Under the pieces are notes generated by a model. It had not been told where the DNA came from, made no database searches, and saw only the letters and a program-made list of their open reading frames with translations. This document shows positions 9,565 through 20,220 of a stretch of 64,000 nt of DNA, piece after piece. A program made the position numbers and the translations under genes. Numbering within the stretch: the stretch's first letter is position 1; each line of letters starts with the position of its first letter. The DNA lies in the NCBI RefSeq assembly GCF_007753265.1, contig NZ_CP036349.1:3381363-3445362 (forward strand). The letters are read 5' to 3'. This DNA is from Botrimarina mediterranea. GTDB taxonomy: Bacteria > Planctomycetota > Planctomycetia > Pirellulales > Lacipirellulaceae.

Positions 9565-12500
9565 ACCCTGGTGTCGTATCCGTCAACAACAGCCGAGTTG
9601 TCTTCGCGGCAATGGCGCTCCTGCTCGCCGGCGGCATCGCCGCGTACATGAACATCGGGCGTCTGGAAGACCCCGAGTTCACCATTAAAGAAGCGCGGAT
9701 CATCACGCTCTACCCCGGGGCCAGCGCCGAGGAAGTTGCGCAGGAAGTAACCAACCCGATCGAAACCGCCGTCCAGCAGCTCGGTCAGCTTGAGCGCGTG
9801 ACGAGCGAGTCGCTCCGCGGGCGGTCGGTCGTCTCGGCGGTCATCAAGGATCGCTACGACCGCGACCGTATCCCGCAAGTGTGGGACGAGCTGCGCCGTA
9901 AGATCGCCGACGTACAGCCGCAGCTCCCTCCTTCAGCGCGGGGGGCGTCGATCGTCGTCGATAACTTCGGCGACGTGTACGGAATCTTCTTCGCGATCAC
10001 CGGCGAGGGGTACTCGTTCCCCGAGGTCCGCCGGTACACGGAGTTCCTCCGTCGCGAGTTGCTGTCGGTGCCCGGGGTGAAGAGCATCGAGCTCTTCGGC
10101 GCCCAGCAAGAAGTGGTGTTCCTCGAGATCAGCCGCCACCGTTTAGCGCAGCTGGGCGTCAATGAAGAGCAGCTCTACGCCAAACTCCAGGAGCGGAACG
10201 TCGCCGCTGATGGCGGCCGCGTGAGGGTCGGCGACCAGCACATCCCGATCGACCCGCAGGGCGAGTTCGAGACGGTCGATGCGATGCTGCAGATCGTGAT
10301 CGGCTCGGATAGCACTGGCCGGCAGCTCACGTTGGGCGACGTTGCGACCCTCGTGCGTGGCGATCAAGACCCACCGCGGCGCCTGCTGAAGTTCGATGGC
10401 AAGTCGGCGGTCGGCCTCGGCATCTCCACTATCCAGGGCGGCAACGTTGTCACACTCGGTGAGGCGATCCGCGCTAAGCTCGCGCAGCTCGAGCATTTGC
10501 AGCCTCTTGGCATCGAGATCGGCGAAGTCAACTTCCAGCCCGAAGCCGTCAGCCTAGCCACCGGCGAGTTCATCTTCAACCTGCTCAAGGCGGTCACCAT
10601 CGTTTTCGTCGTGCTGCTACTGGCGATGGGCCGCAAGACAGGGCTGATCATCGGCGTCGTGCTGTTCCTCACCATTATGTCAACGTTCTTCGTCATGCAC
10701 GCCGACGGCGACATCCTCATGGAACGGATCTCGCTCGGCGCGCTGATTATCGCGCTGTGCATGCTGACTGACAACGCGATCATCGTGATCGAGGGGATCA
10801 AGGTCGGCATTGAGGCGGGCCGGAACAAGATCGATGTCGTCCGCGAAGTCGTGGCGGAAAACCAATGGCCGCTGTTCGGCGCGACGGCGATCGGCGTCAT
10901 CGCGTTTGCCGCTATAGGTTTGTCAGAGGACAGTACAGGCGAGTACACGCAGTCGCTGTTCTGGGTCATCCTGATTGCGCTGAGCCTCAGCTGGGTGTCG
11001 TCGATCACGATCACGCCCCTGTTGAGCTACTTAATCTATAGCCCCACGGCAGGCGCCGCCGACGCCGCATCTGGCGGCGCCGCCAATCCGAACAAGGCAA
11101 GCGCATACGACAGCCTGCCGTTCCGTATCTACCGGAACCTTTTAATCCTGGCGCTGCGGTACCGTTGGCTAGTGGTGGTGATCTCGATCGCCGCTTTTGT
11201 CGCGTCGGTCATTGGATTCGGCAAAGTGACCCATAGTTTCTTCCCTCCCGCCACGCGGCCGCAGTTCTTGGTCGATGTTTTCCTGCCTGCAGCCACCCAT
11301 ATCCGTGAAACGGAAGACCTCGCCGCGGACGTTGAGGCCCTCATCCGCGCCGAAGACGGCGTTAAGCACGTCACAGCCTTCATCGGCGGCGGCGGACCGC
11401 GATTCCTCTTGGTCTACTCGCCCGAGAACGAGAACTCCGCCTACGTGCAGCTCTTGGTAGAGGTGGACGACTGGCGTTCCATCGACACGTTGATTGGCGA
11501 CATCCAGGGAAAGCTCGACGACGGATTCCCGGACGCCAACGCGATCGCGAAGAAGTTCTTGCTAGGCCCCGGCGAGGGAGGTCGCATCCAGGCCCGCTTC
11601 CGCGGGCCCGACTCCGCCGTGCTCAAGCAACTAGGCGACGAGGCGCAGCGGATACTCCGCGAAGAGGGGGACGCTCTCTGCGTGCGGAGCGATTGGCGCG
11701 AGCCGGTCAAGGTGATCCGCCCCACGCTGCTCGACCTGCAAGCTCGCCGCAACGGTATCAACCGCATCGACGTGGCCCGAGCGCTTGAGAGCAGCTTCGA
11801 GGGACGCCGGGTCGGCTTCTTCCGCGAGCCGGGGGACTCCGCCACGGGCCAGTTCCCGCAAGAAACCCGCCTGTTGCCGATCATCGCGCGGCCTCCGCTC
11901 GCCGAGCGCAACGACGCCAGCGCTGTGGCCAGCGTGCAAGTCTGGAGCCCCGTCGCCGGGCGGATGATCCCGCTCAGTCAGGTCAGTTCGGGCTCCGAAG
12001 TGGTATGGGAAGACCCGATCGTGATGCGCCGCGACCGTTTCCCAACACTTACGGTGCACGGCGACCCCCGTATGGGGCTGCCGAGCCAGTTGTTCGCCCG
12101 CGTGCGCGATTCGATCGAAGCGATCGAGATCCCCGAAGGCTACACGCTCGAATGGGGCGGCGAGTACGAAAACTCCCGCGACGCCCGCGCCGCGCTCGCA
12201 CAGTCGATCCCCGTGATGCTGGCGCTGATGGTGTTCATTGTGGTGGCGATCTTCAACTCGTTCCGTGCGACGCTGCTCATCTGGCTCGTGATGCCGCTCG
12301 CCTTGATTGGGGTCACCGCCGGCCTACTGCTGACCGGCATGCCCTTTGGCTTCATGGCGCTGCTAGGCGTGCTCGCTTTGGGGGGTGAGCAGATCAAGAA
12401 CCAAATCGTCGTGCTGAGCAAGATCCTCACCGAGCGCAGTAAAGGAAAAGACCCTTACGAGGCGATCCTCGACGGCGGCGCCGCCAAGATGCGGCCCGTC

Positions 12501-12686
12501 TGCATGGTGGCGATCACGACGGTGCTCGGGATGATCCCGCTGCTGAAGGACCCGTTCTTCGGCGCGATGGCGGTGTGCATCATGTTCGGCTTGTCGTTCG
12601 CGGCGGTGCTGTCGCTGATTGTCACGCCGGTGCTCTACGCGATCTTCTTCGGCATCCACGCGCCGACGACGAAGAAAGCCCAGTAG
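9561..12686 (+). CDS. RND efflux transporter permease (AcrB/MdtC-like)
   Basis: A 1041-residue, 12-TM inner-membrane proton-driven pump with two large periplasmic loops. The N-terminus (NNSRVVFAAMALLLAGGIAA, then YPGASAEEVAQEVTNPIE) is standard for the family. TM4 reads LTDN-AIIVIEG with D404; the usual pair of aspartates is replaced by D-N, a form also seen in some MdtC/TriC-like pumps. TM10 keeps the proton-relay lysine (K946 in GEQIKNQIVVLS). The end is close to the TM12 boundary (FFGIHAPTTKKAQ). It is translationally coupled to the adaptor upstream. The substrate class is probably organic compounds rather than metal ions (inference), since the CzcA-type DFG-IVDGAVV context is absent. Confidence 0.93.
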   Translation: MNPGVVSVNNSRVVFAAMALLLAGGIAAYMNIGRLEDPEFTIKEARIITLYPGASAEEVAQEVTNPIETAVQQLGQLERVTSESLRGRSVVSAVIKDRYDRDRIPQVWDELRRKIADVQPQLPPSARGASIVVDNFGDVYGIFFAITGEGYSFPEVRRYTEFLRRELLSVPGVKSIELFGAQQEVVFLEISRHRLAQLGVNEEQLYAKLQERNVAADGGRVRVGDQHIPIDPQGEFETVDAMLQIVIGSDSTGRQLTLGDVATLVRGDQDPPRRLLKFDGKSAVGLGISTIQGGNVVTLGEAIRAKLAQLEHLQPLGIEIGEVNFQPEAVSLATGEFIFNLLKAVTIVFVVLLLAMGRKTGLIIGVVLFLTIMSTFFVMHADGDILMERISLGALIIALCMLTDNAIIVIEGIKVGIEAGRNKIDVVREVVAENQWPLFGATAIGVIAFAAIGLSEDSTGEYTQSLFWVILIALSLSWVSSITITPLLSYLIYSPTAGAADAASGGAANPNKASAYDSLPFRIYRNLLILALRYRWLVVVISIAAFVASVIGFGKVTHSFFPPATRPQFLVDVFLPAATHIRETEDLAADVEALIRAEDGVKHVTAFIGGGGPRFLLVYSPENENSAYVQLLVEVDDWRSIDTLIGDIQGKLDDGFPDANAIAKKFLLGPGEGGRIQARFRGPDSAVLKQLGDEAQRILREEGDALCVRSDWREPVKVIRPTLLDLQARRNGINRIDVARALESSFEGRRVGFFREPGDSATGQFPQETRLLPIIARPPLAERNDASAVASVQVWSPVAGRMIPLSQVSSGSEVVWEDPIVMRRDRFPTLTVHGDPRMGLPSQLFARVRDSIEAIEIPEGYTLEWGGEYENSRDARAALAQSIPVMLALMVFIVVAIFNSFRATLLIWLVMPLALIGVTAGLLLTGMPFGFMALLGVLALGGEQIKNQIVVLSKILTERSKGKDPYEAILDGGAAKMRPVCMVAITTVLGMIPLLKDPFFGAMAVCIMFGLSFAAVLSLIVTPVLYAIFFGIHAPTTKKAQ

Positions 12687-12746
12687 TGCCCGGCGGAAGA
12701 AGAGCGATCACAAAGTGTTCTACGAAGCCAACGCCCACCACGAGCC

Positions 12747-13601
12747 ATGCCCCGACTGCGCATCACCCACAAGACCGCGTATCGCTACAGCGTACCCGTC
12801 TCGTTCGGGACCCACCGCGCGATGCTGCGGCCGCGGGCCTCGCATGAGCTGCGGGTGCTGGCGGCGTCGGTCGAGATTGAGCCCAAGGCGGATGTCCGCT
12901 GGCTGCTGGACATCGAGGGGAACTCGGTGGCGGTGCTGACGTTCGCCGAGCCCGCAACGCTGCTGCGTCTGATCACACAGATTGAGGTTGAACTGCTGGA
13001 CGACATCCGAATCGAGTGCCTGATCGACCCGATCGCCCGCCTGTACCCATTTCAGTACTCCGCCGAAGAGCAGGTCGCGCTGGTGCCCTACCGGTTGCCG
13101 AGCTACCCGCTCGACGGCCCGGCGCTGCACAATTGGCTCAGTTCGCTCTACCAGCCCGGCCAGTTGATTGACACCTACGATCTCCTCAACCGACTCAACA
13201 CGCACATCTACCAGACCCTGAACTACCGAGAGCGCTATGAGCCGGGCGTGCAGCTCCCTCACGAGACGCTCGCGCTTGGTGGCGGCTCTTGCCGCGACTA
13301 CGCCGTTCTGATGATGGAAGCGGCCCGCTACTGGGGCTTCGGCGCCCGTTTCGTCTCGGGCTACGTGCGGCTTGAGGAAGGGCAGCACGGATCGACCCAC
13401 GCCTGGACCGAGGTCTATCTGCCCGGCGCCGGCTGGCGGGGTTTCGACCCCACCAATAACAAGCTTGCCGGTATCGAGCACATCCCTGTCGCGGTGGCCC
13501 GCGAGCAGCAACAAGCCGCGCCCCTGGCGGGCAGCTGGGACGGCCCCGGCGACGCCTTTGAGGGGATGGAAGTCTCGGTGCAAGTGGTCTCGGTCCCCTA
13601 G
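12747..13601 (+). CDS. Transglutaminase-like cysteine protease
   Basis: A 284-residue protein with an N-terminal beta-sandwich domain (about 1-125, beginning RITHKTAYRYSVPVSFGTHR) and a C-terminal transglutaminase-core domain. The catalytic triad is visible: C182 in GGGSCRDYA, H218 in GSTHAWTEVYLPGAGW, D234 in FDPTN. This two-domain layout is the common bacterial TGase-like (SMART TGc) peptidase, thought to act in proteolysis or amide hydrolysis; the physiological substrate is unknown. No signal peptide is seen, so it is probably cytoplasmic. It follows the RND permease by 60 bases on the same strand and could be on the same transcript, without obvious functional connection. Confidence 0.9.
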   Translation: MPRLRITHKTAYRYSVPVSFGTHRAMLRPRASHELRVLAASVEIEPKADVRWLLDIEGNSVAVLTFAEPATLLRLITQIEVELLDDIRIECLIDPIARLYPFQYSAEEQVALVPYRLPSYPLDGPALHNWLSSLYQPGQLIDTYDLLNRLNTHIYQTLNYRERYEPGVQLPHETLALGGGSCRDYAVLMMEAARYWGFGARFVSGYVRLEEGQHGSTHAWTEVYLPGAGWRGFDPTNNKLAGIEHIPVAVAREQQQAAPLAGSWDGPGDAFEGMEVSVQVVSVP

Positions 13602-13738
13602 CCCTGAGCCCCGACCTCGGCGCGATCGGCGAGCCCGGGGACGCGTAAGCTAGACTTCACTTATCCCGGCGGTCAGACTCTCAGCTAGACAGATCCGGAC
13701 AACGCCTCAGCCACCCTTCCAGCAATCAAGCCCTCATC

Positions 13739-14350
13739 ATGGACGCAGCCCGACACAGCGCACTCAAAGACGTCCTGGCCAGCGAGCTCGCAGCGCTCCG
13801 CAGCTACTGGGGCTGGTTCCTCGGGCTTGGCGTCGCGATGATCGTCGCGGGCTTGGTCGCCCTGGGCTGGTCGTGCATCACCGAGGTGACGTTCTCGATC
13901 ACTTGGCTGTTTGGCTTCTTGATGCTGGCCTCCGGCATCGGCGAGATCATCGGCTCGTTCTGGGTCGGTCGGTGGAGCGGCATGTTGGTCCATCTCCTGA
14001 TCGGCGTCCTCTACGCGCTGGTCGGTATGATGATCATCGACCAACCCGAGAGCGCCGCGATTCAGCTCACGCTGATCATCGCCATCTTCTTGATGATCTC
14101 GGGCGCCTTCCGTGTGGTGTTCGCGGTTAGTGAGCAATTCCCCGGTCGGGGATGGGTTCTGGTGAACGGCGCAATCACCTTCATGCTGGGCCTGTTTATC
14201 TACAAACAGTGGCCGGCTTCGGGCCTGTGGGTCATAGGGCTGTTCATCGGCATCGACCTCGTCTTCAACGGCTGGGCCTGGGTGATGCTGGCGATTGGTC
14301 TCCGTCGCAGCGGCGCAGCGCGTGTCTCCCACACCGCGGTAGAGAGTTGA
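13739..14350 (+). CDS. HdeD-like (DUF308) membrane protein
   Basis: A 203-residue protein with six clear hydrophobic helices, from WGWFLGLGVAMIVAGLVAL (about 24-44) to GLWVIGLFIGIDLVFNGWAW (about 162-182). The spacing of the three helix pairs and the GxxxGxxE/FR pattern (ASGIGEIIGSF; ISGAFRVVFA) match the HdeD/DUF308 family, which in E. coli contributes to acid resistance at high cell density. The molecular role is not established. The ATG at 13739 gives a short amphipathic N-terminus before helix 1. It is flanked by a protease gene and a porin gene without tight spacing; nothing regulatory was seen. Confidence 0.82.
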   Translation: MDAARHSALKDVLASELAALRSYWGWFLGLGVAMIVAGLVALGWSCITEVTFSITWLFGFLMLASGIGEIIGSFWVGRWSGMLVHLLIGVLYALVGMMIIDQPESAAIQLTLIIAIFLMISGAFRVVFAVSEQFPGRGWVLVNGAITFMLGLFIYKQWPASGLWVIGLFIGIDLVFNGWAWVMLAIGLRRSGAARVSHTAVES

Positions 14351-14557
14351 CTTCGCCCCCGAGATCGACGCTGAGTAGGCAGTGCTGACGCTGAACGCAT
14401 TAGCGGCGTTGCTTGCAGCGATACCAGGAGCGAAACCTCTTGCGCTGAAACGCCCCTCCATCCGCTATATCTTCTCACGCCGATCTGCCGGCGGCGCCGA
14501 TGGCTGAGACGACGGTCTAGCCTAGTGGGCGCGGGGCTGCCTATCAGGGGGTGGGCG

Positions 14558-16126
14558 ATGGTGCGAGCAGCAATCACGGCGCTGATGCTCTTCAGCACGA
14601 CCATGGCTGCGCGCCCAACCGATGCGCAGTCGCCGGACGTGGCCCCGCTTTCCAACCCGCTCGGCGCCGACGCCGGTCCCTCTCGGGCCCCGGTCGAGAC
14701 TTCGACGGGCAATCTTCAGTACGAGTACGACTACCTGAACGCCCAGAACGTCCCGGGCGCTTTGGACAACGACCCGCTGGCCGATGATCTGCCGGCGTAC
14801 TATTACTCGCCGCGTCCGTACCGTGACGACGAGGGCGCCGTCCGACCGATCGCCGACTACGGCCCGCCCGGATATCAGCCGCGCGAGCAGCAAGAGGGAC
14901 CGGCCGTGCCGGAGTACGCCCGTCTTGCGCCGCCGACGCTAGTGACCGAAGACCAGCGGGACGACCTTGTTGTCCGCGGCATCTATCCCGGCTCGTTCTT
15001 GGCGCCGGGCACGAACACGTCGTTCCGCTTGCGGGGGTTCGTTCGCCTCGGCGCGCTGATGGACTTCGACCCGGTCGGCAGCACCGACTCGTTCGTCACC
15101 AACACGATCCCCGTCGCGCAGCGCGCGGGGCAGAACTTCAATATGAGCGGCCGCGCCAGCCGCATCGCTTTCGAGTCTTGGACCCCCACCGACTACGAGG
15201 ACCTGACGGTTCACACGTTTGTCGAGGGGGACTTCTTCAACGGCGCGCCGCAAGCGGCCGGCGGTGGGGGCAATCCATTCCGACTGCGACACGCCTTCAT
15301 CGATGTGGGCTACTTCCGTTTCGGGCAGCAGAACTCGGCGTTCATGGACGGCACGAACTGGCCGAGCCTCGTCGATTTCCAGGGGCCGAACAGCTGGGCC
15401 AATCAACGCCAGCCCTCGGCCCGCGTCACGCTGCCGGTGTGCGACGATCTCTTTTGGGCGGGGGCGATCGAGCGGCCGTTCTCTGACATCACGTTCGATC
15501 CGGCGCTCGGCGCGGCGGTCCAAGACGTCCCCGACTTTACGACACATGTCCGCTACCAGCGCACACGGGGCCACGCCCAGCTCGGCGCCTTGGTTCGCGG
15601 CGTCGGCTATCGCCCTGCGGGCGAGGCGGTCACCCGTCAGACGGCCGCCGGTGTGAGCGGCAGCGTGGTGATGCACCCGTGGGCCGTCTTGATGGGCACC
15701 GACCCTGTCCACGACCCCGACCCCTCGGGGTGGACGCGTAGCCGGTTGTTGATGCAGGCGACCTGGGGCCCAGGCGTGGGACGTTATTTGAACGACCTGG
15801 CGGGGCAGGGTCTCGACGGCCAAGTCAACCCGCTCACCGGCGACATCGAGCTCGTCGAGGCGCTTGGCTGGAACTTCAGCTACGAGCATTGGTACAACGC
15901 CCAGTGGCTATCGAACTTCACCCTCGGCAAGGTGGACGTCGATAACAGCGCCTTCGCGGCCGGAGGCACGTACGCCAGCGCACAGTACGTCGCGGCGAGC
16001 CTGTGGTGGATCCCGCTGCCGCGACTAGCGATCGCGACTGAATTGATGTGGGGTGAACGTCAAAACGAAGATGGCCAATCCGCCGACGCCCAACGCCTAC
16101 ACGGCATGGTGCAGTACAATTTCTAG
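14558..16126 (+). CDS. DcaP-like outer-membrane porin
   Basis: An outer-membrane beta-barrel protein of about 522 residues. A signal peptide (AAITALMLFSTTMAA) is followed by a low-complexity linker of roughly 100 residues rich in Tyr, Pro and acidic residues. The barrel begins near FRLRGFVRLGALMDFDPVG. Conserved segments include ASRIAFESWTPT, FVEGDFF, FRLRHAFIDVGYFRFGQQNS and WPSLVDFQGPNSWANQRQP, characteristic of the DcaP/OmpK-like trimeric porins that take up dicarboxylates and other small anions. It ends in a C-terminal Phe (MVQYNF), the barrel-insertion signal. A GTG at 14525 would extend it by 11 residues, but the ATG at 14558 starts a normal signal peptide. The linker preceding the barrel is longer than in proteobacterial DcaP. 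No partner is obvious in the neighbourhood. Confidence 0.85.
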   Translation: MVRAAITALMLFSTTMAARPTDAQSPDVAPLSNPLGADAGPSRAPVETSTGNLQYEYDYLNAQNVPGALDNDPLADDLPAYYYSPRPYRDDEGAVRPIADYGPPGYQPREQQEGPAVPEYARLAPPTLVTEDQRDDLVVRGIYPGSFLAPGTNTSFRLRGFVRLGALMDFDPVGSTDSFVTNTIPVAQRAGQNFNMSGRASRIAFESWTPTDYEDLTVHTFVEGDFFNGAPQAAGGGGNPFRLRHAFIDVGYFRFGQQNSAFMDGTNWPSLVDFQGPNSWANQRQPSARVTLPVCDDLFWAGAIERPFSDITFDPALGAAVQDVPDFTTHVRYQRTRGHAQLGALVRGVGYRPAGEAVTRQTAAGVSGSVVMHPWAVLMGTDPVHDPDPSGWTRSRLLMQATWGPGVGRYLNDLAGQGLDGQVNPLTGDIELVEALGWNFSYEHWYNAQWLSNFTLGKVDVDNSAFAAGGTYASAQYVAASLWWIPLPRLAIATELMWGERQNEDGQSADAQRLHGMVQYNF

Positions 16127-16247
16127 GCCGCCTGACGCTGCGCGCCTACGAGTCTTCAGCTCGGTCTACAACAGGCATAGGTCAGCAATGCCTCGGTGCT
16201 AACGCCACTGCGGACGAAAGGCGGTTCAGGCATAATCGTTGCTGGCA

Positions 16248-17027
16248 CTAACGGTCGCAGCCCGCGGTGTTAGATGTCGTCGCAGACAGGTAGCGCGGCG
16301 CCAAGTCTTCGGCGCCGAGGATCTCGTTGCGGGAGAAGCTGTCGACAAGCTGGCCATCGACCAGCACAATAACACGATCGGCATGATAGGCGACGACAGG
16401 GTCATGCGAAACGATCGCCGCGGCGCGACCTGCCGAGGCGCCAACCTGCTGCAATAACTGACAAACCGATTCGGCGTTCTTGCGATCAAGATTTCCGGTG
16501 GGCTCGTCCGCCAACAAGATACGCGGCTCATTCACTAGTGCCCGAGCGCTTGCGACCCGCTGTTGCTCTCCCCCGGAGAGTTGCGGCGGTCGCCGACCAC
16601 CGTGCCCAGCCATGCCAACCTGCGACAGCTTGTCGCTCGCTAGCTCGCGCGCCCGCGCACGACTCTTTCCACTAAGCAGTAGTGGCAGCGCGACATTGTC
16701 GAGAGCCGTCAGCGTCGGCAACAGGTTGTAGGATTGGAGAACGATACTTATCTCACTGCACCGTAGCGCCGTCAGCTGGGCGTCGGATAGCGTGGCGAAG
16801 TCGCGATCCCCACAACGGATGACGCCGCCGTCCGCGCGGACTAGTCCACCGAGTAGATGGAGTAAGGTCGTCTTCCCGGACCCAGAGGCTCCCATGACGG
16901 CGACGATCTCGCCCGCACGGAGAGTAATATCAACACCCGCCACGGCGCGCACGATGGCATCGCCACTGCCGTACGATTTGCGGATCCCTGAAGCGACAAG
17001 GACTGAACTGCGGGCGTTAGAGACCAC
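16248..17027 (-). CDS. ABC transporter ATP-binding protein (LolD/MacB-like)
   Basis: A 259-residue nucleotide-binding subunit. Walker A is G46-A-S-G-S-G-K-T-T54, the Q-loop is near VLQSYN, the signature is LSGGEQQ at 150-156, and Walker B is ILLADEP at 170-176 followed by TGNLDRKN. The [22 protein letters not shown] and [10 protein letters not shown] contexts place it in the LolD/MacB/FtsE subfamily, which pairs with FtsX-type permeases and usually drives extraction of lipoproteins or peptides rather than import. The start is a GTG at 17025-17027. It lies 20 bases after the reconstructed permease stop (17048), consistent with one operon. A tail of about 40 residues after the H-loop (IVSHDPVVA) is not distinctive. 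Confidence 0.9.
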   Translation of the reverse strand: MVSNARSSVLVASGIRKSYGSGDAIVRAVAGVDITLRAGEIVAVMGASGSGKTTLLHLLGGLVRADGGVIRCGDRDFATLSDAQLTALRCSEISIVLQSYNLLPTLTALDNVALPLLLSGKSRARARELASDKLSQVGMAGHGGRRPPQLSGGEQQRVASARALVNEPRILLADEPTGNLDRKNAESVCQLLQQVGASAGRAAAIVSHDPVVAYHADRVIVLVDGQLVDSFSRNEILGAEDLAPRYLSATTSNTAGCDR

Positions 17028-17047
17028 TTCGACCTGCCTGAATTAAC

Positions 17048-19860
17048 CTAACCTCGCCGCGCGGCGCTGATGATCGAAGCCGGCGTTGTCCTACCGACCC
17101 GATACGCCGCCCACAAGGCCGCGAGACTACAGACCATGGCGGTGGCGGCGACGCCTGGCCACAACCAAGACCAAGGAACGGTCTGCGTTGGCTGGATGCC
17201 GGCAAAATCAAGCCGGTAGCCCACGACGCTGGCACCTCGAGCATCATCGCCGCCCCAACTCCACCCAGCAGCACCGAAACAGGGATCGCCGCAGCGCCCA
17301 ATAGCAACGCTTCGGCAATCGTTAATCGGGCTAAGCCCCAACGCGTCAAGCCGCAGCAGCGCAAGACGCCGAGTTCGCGCGACCGTGCTTGGAACGCACC
17401 CACAAGGGCGCCACTAACTGAGAGCAGGCTGAGGCCTAGCACCAGTAGCGGCGCCTGACCCATCCGCTTCACCGCGGCGCCGCCCCAATCGCCGCGCAAC
17501 GACGCGCGGGTACGGTCGAGGCCGTCAACTTGCACGACTCGCTCTTCCACTACGACGACGGTCTCGCCGTCGGGTCGGTGCTCGACGGGTCGCTTTAAAT
17601 CAATCGCCTCTGCGATCACCGATTCGATCGCGATACGATCGTCGCGGGATCGCGCGTACGCCTCGTCCTTCGAGAGATCACTGCGGAATCTCGAAGGGCT
17701 TCCGTCGGCAATTGGCAGCGTGTCACCCAGCAGATAATTCACATCCGCGACAGGGAAGTCCCGTCTCACGGCATTGGCGTCAAGGACAAGCATGGCGGTG
17801 TGCTTATCGCCGTGAAGCCGGACCTTGTTCAGTTTTGTCGCCATCCGCCAACCGCGTAGTTCCAAGATCCCGGCGACTCGATACGTGCGTTCCGCACGTC
17901 CATCGATTGAAGGAGTCGCGACGGACAGACGATCGCCGACTCTCGTGCGGTGGCTAGCCGCGTACCAAGCACTGACGAGACACATGTCGCCTCGCTTGAG
18001 CCCGGCTTCCGCGGACTCGCGATCACCATTGATAAACTCAAACGGTAAGCTGCCGGGCTCTCTCCCTAGCGAACGCTCGACATCGATCCCCATGACTAGC
18101 GTCGGGATCGCTATGTCAGCCTTATTGAGGTGCGTGTCTACAAGCGTAAGCGGGTGATACTCCTCGAACTCGGGCTTGGATAACAACTCCATGGCCTCGT
18201 CCCTATCAAGGCCGTACGGGTGGATCGAAACGAGCCAGCGCGGAATGGCGGGGTCGATGATGAACGACTCCAGCATCGATGCGCCCCAGCAGAGCATCCA
18301 AATGAATCCACCCAGTCCGATCGCGATCGCGATCACTGCCCCGGCGCTGCGGGCGCCGTCGGCGGCAACATGATCGGCAAGCACCAGCGACTCGGTTCTC
18401 GTAAGAACTCCGACGGGACGCACCAAGAGTCGGCTCGTCCAGCGGATGATTAGCGGTGTGGCGAGCAGTGCCGTCAGTGCGAGGCAAGGAACGCCGAACC
18501 ATGAGAGGAGCTCAGCCCTCGTGAAGGACTGGGCAGGCGTGGCTGAGATCATCGCAGCAGCTAGCGCGGCAATGGAGACCCCGGTGATCGCCGAACGATT
18601 CGCGAACCGTGCAACCCTCTCGGGATCGTCTTGCTCCACGTCAAAATCACCGGGCAGCCTTCTCGTTGCAGCGATCGCCGGCCAAGCAGCTCCGGCCAGC
18701 ACTCCTAGCAATGTCACACCGGCGGCCATGGCGATGCTCGCCAGATCGGGCATTGAAGGGACCCGCAGCATCGGGAGGTAAGCCGCCAATCCAGCCATCG
18801 CCGCCCACACCAAAAGGACGGCTCCCAGCACGCTAATGGCGGCCATGGTGATGGCCTCTGCGAGAACCAGCATCGCGAGTATCTTTCGATTCGCCCCCAG
18901 GCATCGCAACAAGCTCGACTGTGCGGCGCGTTCGCGGACAGCGTTTCCCTGTACGCTCAAGGCGATACACACGACACAGGCGCCGGCGAGAAGTACAGCT
19001 GATTGCACGGCAAGCCGGGCCGATTCCGCCGCGGGGCCGCGCAGGGCGGCTTCTTGAAGCGACGTGCTGTCCCAGAATTCGAGCCGACCGGCGCGGTCTC
19101 TCAACCGCGGTCGCCAATCGGCTAGGAAAACGACCTTGTCTTCAGCATGTTGCAGGTAGACCCGTGCATCGGAAGGTGGCAACGACCGTCCGGCTAACTT
19201 GAGGGCGGCCGAAGCGCTGATCTGCCGCGCCGTCAAGCGAATCCCAGGCGGGGACGCGACCATCGCCATGTCGGTCGGCAAGATTCCTACAACCCGCGCG
19301 GCATGAACGCCGGTGTCGCTTTCCAAGAGCCGCCAAGAACCGACGCTTTGCCCCCAGATAACAGACGGGACCGCGATCTCGATGAGGTCTGACTCGCCCG
19401 TCGCCAGCTGGCGCCCGCTGGCGACGGGGCCGCGCGGCTTGTCGTCATCCCAAGCCACAAAGGCGTCACGTCGCCCCGGAATCCAACCGCCCATGCCCCC
19501 GTCTCCCAGACTGTAGAAAGTCTCCGTGTCGAGTTCGCCAGATTCGAGTCCCGGTAGATCGACGGCCCGCACTGTCACAGCGGTAGCGACAAACGAAACG
19601 CGGGGGTCGGCGCGCAGCGATTCGATGAGACCGCTCTCCACAAACGGATGCACCGCGTCGGTCGCGGCCAGATGCACTTCCGCGGGCCCCAGCAGGGTTT
19701 GCGCCGCGCGTGGCGTCTGGTCGCGGAGGGCCTGCCGCCCAATCAGAGCGGCAAGCAGTAGCGCCGTAGCGAACGCGATCGCCACACCAGCCGCGATGAA
19801 GCGACCCGGGTGTGACCTAAGTTTGGCGGCAAGCAGGAGACGGACCGCAGAACTCGACAT
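17048..19860 (-). CDS. ABC transporter permease (FtsX-type), probable frameshift near C-terminus
   Basis: A large permease with an N-terminal TM (GVAIAFATALLLAALIG), a periplasmic domain, two FtsX-like blocks (helices near residues 280-400 and 430-540), a second periplasmic domain and a final FtsX block beginning KRMGQAPLLVLGLSLLSVSG. The uninterrupted frame runs to a stop at 17017 (947 codons) but loses sense after GGVGAAMMLEV. It continues with Arg/Ser/Pro-rich sequence and would overlap the ATPase gene. In another minus-strand frame, residues from GYRLDFAGIQPTQTVPWSWL onward give the expected last helix and a typical FtsX ending, TTPASIISAARRG, with a stop at 17048. A single -1-type shift in about 17216-17250 would join the two. 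I give the reconstructed span; a real mutation, a sequence error or recoding are all possible. Confidence 0.78.
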
Positions 19861-20220
19861 CGCTTCGCTCGGATCGATTGCCCCACATCTCGACGCTTGA
19901 GAACACTCTCCCTCTCAACGAATCAGCGATCCTATCGCTACGGACCGCGGACAGGCGCCAGCGACCTCGATCACTTACTGCTTTCCACCTAATTTCGATC
20001 TCAATAGAGATAGAACGGGTTGCCGCCGCGTCGCTGAAATCGACACGGTGTCGAGGCAATCGACTCCGCTCCTGTTGAAATCCTGGGGGTTTTGGGCTGG
20101 TCGAACCATCTCCGAGCCTCAGGTAGAATAACTTTCGTCGCCGGCGTCTGTGATGGGCACTGGCCCGGCTATCACCTTGCAACGCAATCCTTTTCGCTCG
20201 CTTGCCTAACCAACTCTCCT
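19861..20220. other. Intergenic region between divergent genes
   Basis: This 360-base gap lies between the ABC permease start (minus) and the GH43 start (plus). It holds a short perfect inverted repeat, AGCGAT-CCT-ATCGCT at 19925-19939, and another, ATCTC-AATA-GAGAT, near 19999-20012. Either could be an operator but both are short enough to arise by chance. The frame leading into GH43 is open from 20092 but lacks a secretion signal in that extension, so I treat it as non-coding. Confidence 0.4.
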
